NCBI RefSeq assembly: GCF_007655005.1
Contig: NZ_SZVW01000013.1
Location: 62,001-126,000 of the forward strand
Length of the DNA: 64,000 bases
Direction: 5' to 3'
Source of the DNA: Streptomyces tibetensis
Lineage (GTDB): Bacteria > Actinomycetota > Actinomycetes > Streptomycetales > Streptomycetaceae
Below are positions 1 through 8,593 of this stretch, one piece after another (positions within the stretch are counted from its first letter, which is position 1; each line of letters starts with the position of its first letter). The position numbers and the translations under genes were made by a program. The notes under the pieces are model-generated. The model searched no databases. It had not been told where the DNA came from and saw nothing but the letters and a program-made list of their open reading frames with translations.

Positions 1-895
1 TCGTCGACGAGGCGTGGGGTGCCCACCTGCCGTTCCACCCGGACCTGCCGGCCTGGGGCATGGACGCCGAGGCCGACCTGACGGTGACGAGCGTGCACAA
101 GATGGGCGGGGCGGTGGAGCAGAGCTCCGTCTTCCACCTCCGTACGACCGCGTGTCGCCCGAGGCCCTCGCGCAGCGGGAGGACCTGCTCGGCACCACCA
201 GCGCGTCCTCGCTCGTCTACGCCACGCTCGACGGCTGGCGTCGCCAGATGGTCGAACAAGGGCGTGAACTGCTGGACGCGGCCATCCGCCGCGCGGAACG
301 CATCCGGGCGGCGGTCGCCGATCTGCCGGGCCTGCGGCCCATGGGCCGGGGGATCGTGGAGGAGGGGCTCGCCGCCGACCTCGACCCGCTCAAGATCGTG
401 ATCGACGTCCGCAAGCTCGGCCTGAGCGGCATGCAGGCCGTGGAGTGGCTGCGCGTCCACCGCCACGTGGACGTCGGAGGCTCGGACAGCTGCCGCATCA
501 GCGCCTCCATCACCCATGCGGACGACGACGAGACCGAAGAGGTCCTCCTGGACGCCCTGCGCGCCCTCGTCGAGCACGCGGACTCCGTCGAACGCCGCCC
601 GCCGGTCCGGCTGCCCGAGCCCTCGGTGCTGGAACTGGAGCAGGCCATGCTGCCCCGCGCGGCGTTCTTCGCCCCGGTCGAACACGTGCCCGCCGAACGG
701 GCCGCGGGCCGCATCGCCGCGGAGACGATCAGCCCCTACCCGCCGGGCGTCCCCGTGGTGGCACCCGGCGAGGTCATCACCGAGCGGGTGCTGGACTACC
801 TGCGCAGCGGCGCCGAGCACGGCGTCCTGATCCCGGACGCGGCCGATTCCTCCGTGCGCACGCTTCGGGTCGTGGCCCGCGCTGAACAGCCATGA
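1..895 (+). pseudogene. Orn/Lys/Arg decarboxylase family protein, 5'-truncated by window edge, frameshifted
   Basis: PLP-dependent fold-type I basic amino acid decarboxylase (amines from Orn/Lys/Arg). In the frame starting at base 3 the sequence reads VDEAWGAHLPFHPDLP and then TSVHKMGGAVEQSSVFHL, where the Lys of SVHK is the expected Schiff-base lysine. After about base 140 homology jumps to the frame starting at base 2 (DRVSPEALAQREDLLGTTS), which runs to TGA at 893-895 and holds the family's C-terminal segment (SPYPPGVPVVAPGEVI). The junction CACCTCCGTACGAC is one base short of an in-frame CAC-CTx-xxx-xxx-GAC. This is either a real 1-bp deletion or a sequencing error. The N-terminal half lies outside the window. 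Confidence 0.8.
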
Positions 896-951
896 CGTTG
901 CCGCGGCAACTGCCGTGAGCCAAGTAATTCATGCGCGAGATGTTGAAGAAG

Positions 952-975
952 TGACGCAAATAAACGTCTGCGTCA
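952..975. promoter_or_regulatory. Perfect inverted repeat upstream of the peptide/helical-protein operon (possible operator)
   Basis: TGACGCA (952-958) and TGCGTCA (969-975) are exact reverse complements separated by 10 bases. The dyad sits about 70 bases upstream of the ATG at 1045, in the only sizeable gap before the five-gene operon. It has the geometry of a dimeric regulator site. No regulator gene lies next to it inside the window, and no convincing -35/-10 pair could be placed. The assignment is inferred. Confidence 0.4.
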
Positions 976-1044
976 GTTGGCATGATTTGTCCCCATCAGG
1001 TGCACTAGAGAAGAAGCATCCACTTCAGCAAAGGAGATGGTGCA

Positions 1045-1233
1045 ATGACTGCCACGGAGAAGGTCACCAAGGACCTGACAGGCATCCAGAGTGCCGACAT
1101 CGAAGCCGCGCTCGACCCGGCAGAAGCCGACGGCATCTTCCGCGACAGCCGCGAGTGCGCCGCGCTCGCGCTGTTCAAGGGCGGCTTCGGCCTGCTCCTG
1201 TCGCCGCCCACCCCGCGCCCCAAGAAGGGCTAG
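1045..1233 (+). CDS. 62-aa small peptide heading a conserved-looking operon (candidate precursor or signalling peptide)
   Basis: The start is fixed by AGGAG eight bases upstream of the ATG. Residues 1-36 are acidic and leader-like (ending DGIFRDSRE). They are followed by a single Cys (about residue 38), a hydrophobic stretch (ALALFKGGFGLLL, about 40-52) and a basic proline-rich tail (SPPTPRPKKG). There is no typical signal peptide at the N-terminus. The gene is first in a run of five same-strand genes, 20 bases before the second. The layout recalls a precursor peptide with an N-terminal leader, but no known RiPP class motif was recognised. It could equally be a small structural or signalling protein. 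Confidence 0.7.
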   Translation: MTATEKVTKDLTGIQSADIEAALDPAEADGIFRDSRECAALALFKGGFGLLLSPPTPRPKKG

Positions 1234-1253
1234 TGGACCGACAGGAGTAGAAG

Positions 1254-1949
1254 ATGGAGCAGTCAGGCACTTCGTCCCTCTTGCAGGGCGCGGTGCAGGA
1301 CCTCGCTTCCGCCGTGGTCTCCGCTCTTCGGAGCGGAGACCACACACGTGCGGCCGCCCCCGAGCGGGCCCACGCGGAAGCGGAGGACCTCGCCCTCGCG
1401 GCCGTACGTGTGCTGGGAGCGGACGCGTTGCTGCCGAGCACCCTTCTGCACACCCCGCCCCTGCCCGACGAACTCGCCGTATTCCGCAAGGCCGTGGAGG
1501 CCTACCCGCCCGGAGCCGACGCCGCCCCCACCGTCCGGTGGAGCCACTGGGCCATGCGAAACGCGCTGCGGCGGCTCGACCCGGGCCACGCCGACGCCCC
1601 GCACCAGGAGCCCGACGCCGCCTGGCTCGAGAGCGCGACCTGGCAACTCCTGACACACCAGCTCGCGGTGCTGGCCGCCCTCGCCCTGCCGGGGGAGGAC
1701 TGCGCGGTAACCCGCGCGGCACGGCAGCGTCCGGTCGACGTCGCCCGGGGCTTCGTGCGCGCGGTCCGCCGCAGGGACTGGCGGCAGGCGGCCGGCGCCG
1801 GCCGCTGGCTGACCCTGCTGGAGGGCGTACCGCAGACGCTGGGACTCGACAACGGCCTGGACTTCGTGGAGCTGATGGGCGGTCAGGACCCGCTCGTGGC
1901 CCTGCACGTGAGTGCGGCACGGCTGACGCGGACGGGAGCGTTCGTGTGA
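1254..1949 (+). CDS. Hypothetical helical protein, 231 aa (operon gene 2)
   Basis: ATG start with AGGAG six bases upstream. The protein is Ala/Leu-rich, predicted all-helical and soluble, with no signal peptide, membrane segment or recognised catalytic motif. Short features include VRWSHWAMRNALRRLD and GLDFVELMGGQDPLVALH. It lacks the TH-x-VFHLTDWG signature of the two downstream proteins, so it is not an obvious paralog of them. Its stop overlaps the GTG of the next gene (GTGA), which implies translational coupling and therefore a shared job. Function not recognised. Confidence 0.75.
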   Translation: MEQSGTSSLLQGAVQDLASAVVSALRSGDHTRAAAPERAHAEAEDLALAAVRVLGADALLPSTLLHTPPLPDELAVFRKAVEAYPPGADAAPTVRWSHWAMRNALRRLDPGHADAPHQEPDAAWLESATWQLLTHQLAVLAALALPGEDCAVTRAARQRPVDVARGFVRAVRRRDWRQAAGAGRWLTLLEGVPQTLGLDNGLDFVELMGGQDPLVALHVSAARLTRTGAFV

Positions 1950-2908
1950 GGGACGCACGGGGGACACGGCAGGTGGCCGAGGACGCGCTGGCATGGGTGT
2001 CGGCGCATCGCGCGCAGTTCGCGCTGGGTGAGGACGCGCTGGCCGCCGACGGGCAGGTGAACCGCAGCTGGAAGCCGCTCGGGGAACTGGCCCAGGTGTG
2101 CGCGACCGTGTGCCGGCACACCGCGCCCCCGGATCCGCTCCACGCCTGCGCGGCCGACCTGATGGCCTTCGCGTGGCAGGAGACCGGCCGGGGCGAGCTC
2201 TTCCTGCGCCTGCAGCGGCTGGAGCCCTTCGCCACCTACCCCTTGGAGGTGTATGCCGCCATGGCCGCGGCGGGCCTGCGCCACCAGGGCTACGAGGCGG
2301 CCGCCGCCACCGTGGCCCGCACCCGCGGCTGGCAGCTCACCGAGCAGGAGCCCACCCGGCGGCTCGGCGTCGTGAACGCCGAGGGCCGCAGCGGCATCCG
2401 GCAGTCCGACGCGCTGCCGCAGGCGCTGCGGCGCACCTGGCTGGCCGGGCTGCCCGAGCCCTGGACCTTCGAGCAGTCCTCCGGCTACTCCCTCACCCAC
2501 GTGGTCTTCCACCTCACCGACTGGGGACGCGCCGGGCCCGCCGGGCTCCCACCCGATCTCGCCGGCTACCTGGCCGACTGGCTGCCGCCCTGGCTCGACA
2601 CCTGTCTGGACGCCGGGATGTGGGACCTCGGCTGTGAGCTGCTGGCCGTGGCGGCGAGCCTGCCCCTGCTGCCCGAACCCGCCGTCCTCGACGACGCCTG
2701 GGCGCGGATCGCGGCGGTGCAGCACCCTCTTGGGGCGGTCCCGGAGCAGGGGAGCGGAGTGGACCACGACAGCAGCCCCGACTTCCTCTCCCATTACCAC
2801 CCCACCCTCATGGCGGCCTTCGCGGCGACCCTGACCACCGGGCGGCTCGACGACGGGGCCGGGCCGGCCGCGCACCACCGGCCCGGCGGACAAGGAGTGC
2901 TGGGATGA
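1946..2908 (+). CDS. TH-x-VFHLTDWG family helical protein, 320 aa (operon gene 3; possibly DUF6895)
   Basis: The GTG start at 1946 overlaps the upstream stop (GTGA) and has GGGAG about 8 bases before it. The open frame extends further upstream, but that part lies inside the preceding gene. The protein is all-helical and Trp-rich. Signatures shared with the next gene are KPLGELA, YPLEVYA, TRRLG, TWLAGLPEPWT, THVVFHLTDWG, GYLADWLPPWLDTCL, WDL-x(3)-ELL and YHPTLMAAF. The invariant His/Asp/Trp residues could line a pocket or bind metal, which is inference. From memory the pattern matches DUF6895 of Streptomyces; this was not checked. It overlaps the following gene by ATGA. Confidence 0.8.
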   Translation: MRDARGTRQVAEDALAWVSAHRAQFALGEDALAADGQVNRSWKPLGELAQVCATVCRHTAPPDPLHACAADLMAFAWQETGRGELFLRLQRLEPFATYPLEVYAAMAAAGLRHQGYEAAAATVARTRGWQLTEQEPTRRLGVVNAEGRSGIRQSDALPQALRRTWLAGLPEPWTFEQSSGYSLTHVVFHLTDWGRAGPAGLPPDLAGYLADWLPPWLDTCLDAGMWDLGCELLAVAASLPLLPEPAVLDDAWARIAAVQHPLGAVPEQGSGVDHDSSPDFLSHYHPTLMAAFAATLTTGRLDDGAGPAAHHRPGGQGVLG

Positions 2909-3822
2909 CCGACACCCGCCTGATCCACAATGTCGGGGTGGGCGCCCTGGAATGGCTGTGGGCCCACCGTGACGGATTCGAGCTGGAACCCGATGTCGAC
3001 CCCGAGATCGGCTTCCTGGAGCGCTTCAAACCGATCGGCGAACTGGCCATGATCTGCAAGGTGCTGTTCCGCGAGGGTGTCGCGGGGTCGCGCCAGGCGC
3101 AGCTGGCCCGGCAACTCCTCGACCACGCCTGGCGCGAGACACTCGACGGCGGCCGGATGCTGGTGCGCGGACAGCTCACGGAGCCCATCTCACCCATCCC
3201 CTTCGAGGTGTACCTGCCCTTCAAGGAACTCGGCTACAGCCAGCCGGAGGTGGAGCGGGCCGCCGTCCTGAACCATCGGATCGACAGCTGGGCGGCTTTC
3301 GAGGCGACCCCGACCCGGCGGCTCGGCCTGTCGGCGTTCCAGCGGCGGTTCGGCCTCCCGCCCCGGCCGCCGGAGTCCGAAGTGCGGGGCACGACCTGGC
3401 TGGCCCGCACCCCCGAGCCCTGGACGGTGGAGGGGCACATCGCCTACGACGTCACGCACAACGTGTTCCACCTGACCGACTGGGGGGAGAGGCCGGACGG
3501 TCTGCCGCCCGCCACCGCCGACTACCTCGCGACCTGGCTGCCGGTCTGGATCGACGACTGGCTGGACCTGGAACGCTGGGACCTGCTCGGAGAACTGCTG
3601 GTGGTCGACGCCTGCCTGCCCCGTCCGACCCTGGACGAACGGGCCTGGGAGGGCTTCGCCGCGGCACAGCAGCCCGACGGCGCCATGCCCGCCCTGCGGA
3701 CGATGCCCGAGGGTACGCCGGACGAGGTGTTCGACATCGTCTACCACCCCACCCTGGTCGCCGCCTACGCCTCCGTACTGGCCACATCCCGGTCCCTGTC
3801 CCTGCTGGCGCCCGCCTCATGA
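2905..3822 (+). CDS. TH-x-VFHLTDWG family helical protein, 305 aa (operon gene 4; possibly DUF6895)
   Basis: The start ATG overlaps the previous stop (ATGA). It aligns over its whole length with the preceding 320-aa protein: KPIGELA, IPFEVYL, TRRLG, TWLARTPEPWT, THNVFHLTDWG, DYLATWLPVWIDDWL, WDLLGELL and YHPTLVAAY. The two therefore arose by tandem duplication or act as a heteromeric pair. No signal peptide or membrane segment is seen. The retained His, Asp and Trp positions in THxVFHLTDWG and YHPTL suggest a common ligand or catalytic site; this is inference. Its stop overlaps the ATG of the serine hydrolase gene. Confidence 0.8.
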   Translation: MTDTRLIHNVGVGALEWLWAHRDGFELEPDVDPEIGFLERFKPIGELAMICKVLFREGVAGSRQAQLARQLLDHAWRETLDGGRMLVRGQLTEPISPIPFEVYLPFKELGYSQPEVERAAVLNHRIDSWAAFEATPTRRLGLSAFQRRFGLPPRPPESEVRGTTWLARTPEPWTVEGHIAYDVTHNVFHLTDWGERPDGLPPATADYLATWLPVWIDDWLDLERWDLLGELLVVDACLPRPTLDERAWEGFAAAQQPDGAMPALRTMPEGTPDEVFDIVYHPTLVAAYASVLATSRSLSLLAPAS

Positions 3823-5072
3823 CGTCCCGACGGCACGCACCTTGGCCGGATGGACCGCTCGGCGACGCCGCATCCGCGGCGGACGAGTCGTCGGCCGCAC
3901 GCCACACGCCGGCCGTCGAGGACCCGGGGGCCTCGCGCGGCACGCCCGCGGACCGGCCACCCGCCCGGCATGACATGCCGTCGGACGGGTCCCGGCACCG
4001 GCGCGCCGCGCTCACGACCGCGGGGCCCGCCCCGCGCGTCCTGTCGCCGGGATCTCCCCCCGACGACGGCCCGGTCCTTGAGCGGCTCGCCGACGCCGTC
4101 ACCGCGTCCGACGCCCCGCAGGTGGTGTTCGCCCTCTCCCGGCACGGACACCGCAGCGTCGTGAGCGGCGGCACCACCCCGTCCCCGCCGCTCGCGCGCG
4201 AGAACCTGCGCTACGAGATCGGCTCGGCGACGAAGACCTTCACCGGGCTGCTGCTGGCCCGGCTGATCAACAGCGGTCGGCTGACCGGTGGTGAACCGGC
4301 CGCCGCCCTCCTGGAGGGGGAGCGGCAGGCGGGCGCGAACCCGGTGACGCTCGCGCACCTGATCACCCACACCTCCGGACTGCCCGCCCTGCCGGCCGGG
4401 TTCTTCCTGCGGGGCCTGCCCGCCTGGACCACCAATCCGTACGCCCGCTTCCCGCAGGCCCGGGTCGTCGGCGCCTTCCTGCGCCACCGGCCGCGCCACC
4501 GCCCCGGCACCCGGTGGCGCTACTCCAACTTCGGCGTCGCCGTACTCGGACACGCACTGGCCGCCGCGACCGGCACCCCCTGGGAGGACCTGCTCACCGA
4601 CCAGATCCTGCGCCCCCTGGCTCTGGACGGCACGACCCTGCGCGCGGACGACTCCGGTCTCGACGCCCCCGGGCACGGAAGGGACGGTGTGTCACCCGTG
4701 CCCGCCTTCGACGCCGGAGGCTTCCAGGCAGCGGGTGCCGTACGGGCCACGCCGCACGACCTGCTCACCTTCCTCGAAGCCCATCTGGACCCGACCGGCG
4801 TGTCACCGCACCTCGCCCCCGCTCTGCGGGCGGTGCGCCGCCCCGTGCTGCGCAGGGGCATCGGGCACCGGCACGTCCACACCATCGCCTGGTTCCGTCA
4901 CCCGACGGACGGCGGACCGATGTTCTTCCACAGCGGCGCGACCCTCGGCCACCAGGCGTTCCTGGGATTTCGCGCCGACACCGGCACCGCTCTGGCCGCG
5001 GTGTGCACCCGCCGCTTCCGCGCCCACGACCCGTTCCTGGCCACCGCGTACGCGCTGCTGGCACAGGGGTAG
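3819..5072 (+). CDS. Serine hydrolase, beta-lactamase/DD-peptidase (class C-like) family, 417 aa (operon gene 5)
   Basis: Penicillin-binding-like serine hydrolase. Ser-x-x-Lys occurs at about 136-139 (GSATKTF), Tyr-x-Asn at about 235-237 (WRYSNFG), and His-Ser-Gly at about 371-373 (FFHSGATLG), matching the class C/esterase/DD-peptidase triad of motifs. Residues 1-85 are disordered and rich in Arg, Ala and Pro, without a clear signal peptide, so a later start is possible. The ATGA overlap with the previous gene favours 3819. In this operon the enzyme could act as a peptidase or esterase on the small peptide or on the product of the helical proteins. A cell-wall role cannot be excluded. Confidence 0.85.
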   Translation: MTSRRHAPWPDGPLGDAASAADESSAARHTPAVEDPGASRGTPADRPPARHDMPSDGSRHRRAALTTAGPAPRVLSPGSPPDDGPVLERLADAVTASDAPQVVFALSRHGHRSVVSGGTTPSPPLARENLRYEIGSATKTFTGLLLARLINSGRLTGGEPAAALLEGERQAGANPVTLAHLITHTSGLPALPAGFFLRGLPAWTTNPYARFPQARVVGAFLRHRPRHRPGTRWRYSNFGVAVLGHALAAATGTPWEDLLTDQILRPLALDGTTLRADDSGLDAPGHGRDGVSPVPAFDAGGFQAAGAVRATPHDLLTFLEAHLDPTGVSPHLAPALRAVRRPVLRRGIGHRHVHTIAWFRHPTDGGPMFFHSGATLGHQAFLGFRADTGTALAAVCTRRFRAHDPFLATAYALLAQG

Positions 5073-5133
5073 CGGGCCCCACCCGGCGCCGGCGGTACGT
5101 GCCGCGCGGACGCCGGACAGTTCTGACCCCTCG

Positions 5134-6501
5134 TCACGCCCGCCGCCACAGGGCCGGCGTGCGGGTCGGCGCCCATGCGCCCTGCGCCTGATGGGTCTGC
5201 AGGCACCGGTAGCGCACACCGGCGTGAAGCACGGTGGCACCGGCTTCGTAGACACGGCCCACTGCCCACGCCTGCGTGACGTCGCCCCGCGGAGGAGCCG
5301 ATTCGACGGCGGCGGTCTTCAGGGTGAGGCCGAAGTCGCTGAGCAGCGCATTGATCGGCTGGTAGAACGTGGTGCCCCCGCTGCTGCAGTCACCCGTACC
5401 GCCGGAGGTCACGCCCTGTGCCTGGACCCCCGCGACAAAGGGCCCGCCGGAGTCGCCCGGCTCGGCGCACACCGTCGTCCGGGTCAGCCCGTCCACCCTG
5501 CCCTGGGCGTAGCTGACGCTGGTGTCGTGCTGCTCGATGCTGCCGCAGTGCCACCCGGTGGTGGAGCCGGAGCGGCAGACGGCCGCCCCGACGAGCGCCT
5601 GGACCGAGCCGGTGATCTGCACCTTCTGGTCTCCCTCGGCCCTCACGTTCGCGGTCGTGCTCCACTGGTCGTTGACGGCGACCCACGACATGTCCTTGCC
5701 CGGGAACGTGGAGGCCTGGAACGTGCCCTGCGCCGTCTTGTCGAAGCCGGTGGTCGTGTCGCCCTTCTTGCCGCAGTGGCCCGCCGAGGCGAAGCCCTGC
5801 TGCGCGCCCTTCGTGACGGAGAAGCCGATCGAACACCGGGCGGCGTTGTTGATGTAGTAGGCATCGCCGCCGGTGATGTCCGCCAGGAGGCGTGGCCGGT
5901 CCGCCGTCACCTTGACGCCGACGCCCTTGCCGTCGAGGCCGGCTGCCTTGATCAACGCGGCGGCCGCGGCCTTGGTCCGGGCCTCCACGGCGACCCGGTT
6001 CGTGGGGACGTCGACGTACCACAGGTGCGTGTCGCGGGCGCCGACGCGGGCCGCCGCCCGGTCCAGCTTCTGCTTCGCGGCCGTCAGGTCGCGCAGTGTC
6101 TTCTTCACGACGGCCGCTTTGGCGCCCTGGGCCTTGATGGCGGGCACGTCCGTGGCCTTGGTGGTCGCCACCACGAGCTCCTGCGAGGTCGTGCCGCGCA
6201 GCCAGGCCCCCGCGAAACGGTTCCCCAGCGCATTGCGCAGCAGACCTGCCCGGGTGCCCGCCTCCGCCTCGTTGATCAGCCGCCGGGAGGCCTGGGCCCG
6301 GGTCAGCCCGAGGTCGCGCTTCAGGGCGCGCAGCAGCGGAGCCGACGGCCGGTCGGCGCCGAGGGTATGGGCGGTCGAGGGCAACGGACCCGCGGGGGGT
6401 GCCGGTTCGGCCGCCACGGCGGACGGGAACCCGGTCGCGAGGAGCGCGCCGAGTGCGGTCAGGGCCGCCCGGCGGCCGGTCACGGCATGTCTGTGGGCCA
6501 T
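5134..6501 (-). CDS. Streptogrisin C-like secreted serine protease (S1, alpha-lytic type) with C-terminal chitin-binding module
   Basis: Secreted chymotrypsin-fold protease, 455 aa. ATG at 6501 is chosen because AAGGAG lies nine bases upstream and a signal peptide follows (RRAALTALGALLATGFPSAVAA). Residues about 35-205 are an alpha-lytic-protease pro-region that folds the enzyme and is then cleaved. The mature domain begins near ADITGGDAYYINN. The catalytic triad is His242 (SAGHCGKK), Asp270 (GKDMSWV) and Ser351 (EPGDSGGPF). Residues about 410-455 resemble a CBM5/12 chitin-binding domain (WAVGRVYEAGATVLH). Length and layout match streptogrisin C. It probably digests protein on chitin-rich material. 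Confidence 0.9.
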   Translation of the reverse strand: MAHRHAVTGRRAALTALGALLATGFPSAVAAEPAPPAGPLPSTAHTLGADRPSAPLLRALKRDLGLTRAQASRRLINEAEAGTRAGLLRNALGNRFAGAWLRGTTSQELVVATTKATDVPAIKAQGAKAAVVKKTLRDLTAAKQKLDRAAARVGARDTHLWYVDVPTNRVAVEARTKAAAAALIKAAGLDGKGVGVKVTADRPRLLADITGGDAYYINNAARCSIGFSVTKGAQQGFASAGHCGKKGDTTTGFDKTAQGTFQASTFPGKDMSWVAVNDQWSTTANVRAEGDQKVQITGSVQALVGAAVCRSGSTTGWHCGSIEQHDTSVSYAQGRVDGLTRTTVCAEPGDSGGPFVAGVQAQGVTSGGTGDCSSGGTTFYQPINALLSDFGLTLKTAAVESAPPRGDVTQAWAVGRVYEAGATVLHAGVRYRCLQTHQAQGAWAPTRTPALWRRA

Positions 6502-6647
6502 TCGATGTGTCTCCTTCGATCGCGGTGGAACTGCCGGCGAGGCCGTAGGCCTTGCCGGAGCGGCCCGGAGTGATGTCCCGGCCCGCCCCGTTTCGCGCTT
6601 CGGCGCGGGGAAGGGCGCCATGTGCAGTACTGCCGACGCCCGGCGTG

Positions 6648-8312
6648 TCACGCGGACTTCAGGCCGGGCGAACCCACCTCCGTGACGAAGGACGCGGTCG
6701 TCGAGATGGTGCCCCCGGGCGTGTTGATGGCCGAGACGGTCCGGAAGTCGGCCTGAGCTTTCTCACGCCCCAGCTCGACCCGGACGTAGCCGCGCCGGCC
6801 GTCGTAGTACTTCATGTGGGGGTTGGCCTTCATGAACGTGTCCCAGTTGTCCGGCTTGCTGGTCCCGTTCCCGCCGCTGGCGATGGAGGTGCAGGTCAGT
6901 TCCGTGCCCAGCGTCCTTGACTTCGGGTCGTCGAAGTCGTCCTTGATGTCGAAGGCGTAGCCGACGTGGACATCGCCCGTGAGGATCATCCAGTTGTCGA
7001 TGCCGGCGGCTTTCGCGCCCGCCATGACCCGGTCGCGGGAGGCCCGGTAGCCGTCCCAGGCGTCCATGGAGACCCGTGCCGGCTCGGTCAGGTCGAACTT
7101 GCGCTGGGAGAAGCACACCTGCTGGGGCATCACGTTCCACAGCGCGCCGGAGTCGCGCCAGCCGTCCAGGAGCCAGCGCTCCTGCGCGGCGCCCGTGAGC
7201 GTGCGGGCCGGATCGTCCGACTCGCTGCCGGGCGCGTGCGGCCGGTCGGCGTAGGCCTGGTCGGAGCGGTACTGGCGGGTGTCGAGGATGTCGAACTGGG
7301 CGAGCGACCCCCAGGCCAGCCGGCGGTACAGCCGGGCATCGGGGCCCTGCGGCAGCTGCTCGGCACGCAGCGGCTGGTTCTCCCAGTAGGCCCGGTAGGC
7401 GGCGGCGCGCCGTACCAGGAACTGCTCCGGGGGGCTGCCGTTCTCGTCGAAGCCGCCTGCGTAGTTGTTCTCCGTCTCGTGGTCGTCCCAGGTGACGAGG
7501 AACGGGTGCCGGGCGTGCGCGGCGATCAGGTCCGGGTCGCTCTTGTAGAGCGCGTAGCGCAGCCGGTAGTCCGCCAGGGTGGTCGTCTCGCGGTTGAACA
7601 CGTCAGGCAGTGTGCGGTCGGTGTAGCGACGGGCCCCGCCGGTGGAGTCGACCGGGTACTCGTACAGGTAGTCGCCGAGGTGGAACACCACGTCGACGTC
7701 CTCCTGCGCCAGATGGCGAAAGGCCGTGTAGTAGCCGTCCTGGTAGGCCTGGCAGGCCACGGCGGCCAGCCGCATGCCCGCGGTGTCCGTGCCCGCGGCC
7801 GGCGCCGTACGGGTCCGGCCGGTGGGGCTGATCCAGCTGCCCACGCGGAACCGGTAGTAGTAGTGGCTGTCCGGCATCAGGCCCTTGACGTCGACGTGCA
7901 CGCTGTGGGCGTACTCGGGATGGGCCGTGGCGGTGCCCTCCTGCGCGACGATCGCGAACCACTCGTCCAGGGCCACTTCCCAGGAGACGACGACCCGCTG
8001 CTGGCCCAGGCCGCCGTCCTCGGCGAACGGCTCGGGGGCCAGCCGGGTCCAGATCAGTACCGAGTCGGGCAGCGGGTCGCCGGAGGCCACACCCAGGGTG
8101 AACGGGTCGTCGGACACCCGGGCGGCGTCGAGTTCGGGAGCGGCGGTGGCGCCGAGGGCCGGCCGGTTGGTGGCGAAGGCGAGCATCGCCGCGGCCGCGG
8201 TGACCGTCAGGAACCGGCGGCGGGCGACGTGCGGCGCGGCGGTGCGCAGCACGTCGTCGTGCGGGGAGAAAGCATGCTCGGACGGTGCTCTTCGACGGCC
8301 CGTCAGCGCCAT
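6648..8312 (-). CDS. phoD: PhoD-family alkaline phosphatase/phosphodiesterase, Tat-exported
   Basis: 554-aa exported metallophosphatase releasing phosphate from esters and diesters. ATG at 8312 has AGAGG seven bases upstream. The N-terminus carries a twin-arginine signal (ARRRFLTVTAAAAML), as in B. subtilis PhoD. A PhoD N-terminal beta domain (FTLGVASGDPLPDSVLIWT) precedes the metal-binding catalytic part with HLGDYLYEY, TWDDHETENNYAGG, DTRQYRSDQ and LTGDVHVGYAFD, which are the expected Fe/Ca ligand motifs. It is co-oriented with the protease gene downstream. Members are normally PhoP-controlled, but no convincing PHO box was found upstream. Confidence 0.92.
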   Translation of the reverse strand: MALTGRRRAPSEHAFSPHDDVLRTAAPHVARRRFLTVTAAAAMLAFATNRPALGATAAPELDAARVSDDPFTLGVASGDPLPDSVLIWTRLAPEPFAEDGGLGQQRVVVSWEVALDEWFAIVAQEGTATAHPEYAHSVHVDVKGLMPDSHYYYRFRVGSWISPTGRTRTAPAAGTDTAGMRLAAVACQAYQDGYYTAFRHLAQEDVDVVFHLGDYLYEYPVDSTGGARRYTDRTLPDVFNRETTTLADYRLRYALYKSDPDLIAAHARHPFLVTWDDHETENNYAGGFDENGSPPEQFLVRRAAAYRAYWENQPLRAEQLPQGPDARLYRRLAWGSLAQFDILDTRQYRSDQAYADRPHAPGSESDDPARTLTGAAQERWLLDGWRDSGALWNVMPQQVCFSQRKFDLTEPARVSMDAWDGYRASRDRVMAGAKAAGIDNWMILTGDVHVGYAFDIKDDFDDPKSRTLGTELTCTSIASGGNGTSKPDNWDTFMKANPHMKYYDGRRGYVRVELGREKAQADFRTVSAINTPGGTISTTASFVTEVGSPGLKSA

Positions 8313-8555
8313 CTGGTGTCCTCTCGTACGGGGCGGTTGCGCTCCCGTGCGGATGCATGGGGACATCGTCGGCGTGCGGAGCGCGGCGCTCGCATGCTAA
8401 GCAGACAAAATGCCTTAAACGGACGCGACGTGCGGGGGGTTCACACCACAGGCGGTACACCGGGGGCTCGGTGCGTGTGGTCGGCGGGCAACAGAAAGGC
8501 CGCGCCGGCGAAACGCGAACCACGCGAGAGGAGCCGAAGGCGGGGCCGACCGGCC

Positions 8556-8583
8556 CTGAGCGCTGAGCGCTGAGCGCAGAGCG
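8556..8583. repeat. 7-bp tandem repeat, four copies
   Basis: CTGAGCG is repeated three times exactly, followed by CAGAGCG, just 3' of the LysR remnant in the gap between it and phoD. It is probably simple slippage. The rest of the 8313-8593 gap holds the phoD 5' region and nothing else that I can identify. Confidence 0.6.
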
Positions 8584-8593
8584 CACCGAAGGG

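Noticed and set aside
973..2235. Long minus-strand open frame opposite the peptide operon
   Set aside because: Arg/Pro/Gly-rich low-complexity translation without homology; high-GC antisense shadow of well-supported plus-strand genes.
8438..8470. GTTCACACCAC and GGTACACCGGG as a possible PHO box for phoD
   Set aside because: The two units are about 16 bp apart instead of 11, lie on the opposite strand orientation and match the direct-repeat consensus poorly.
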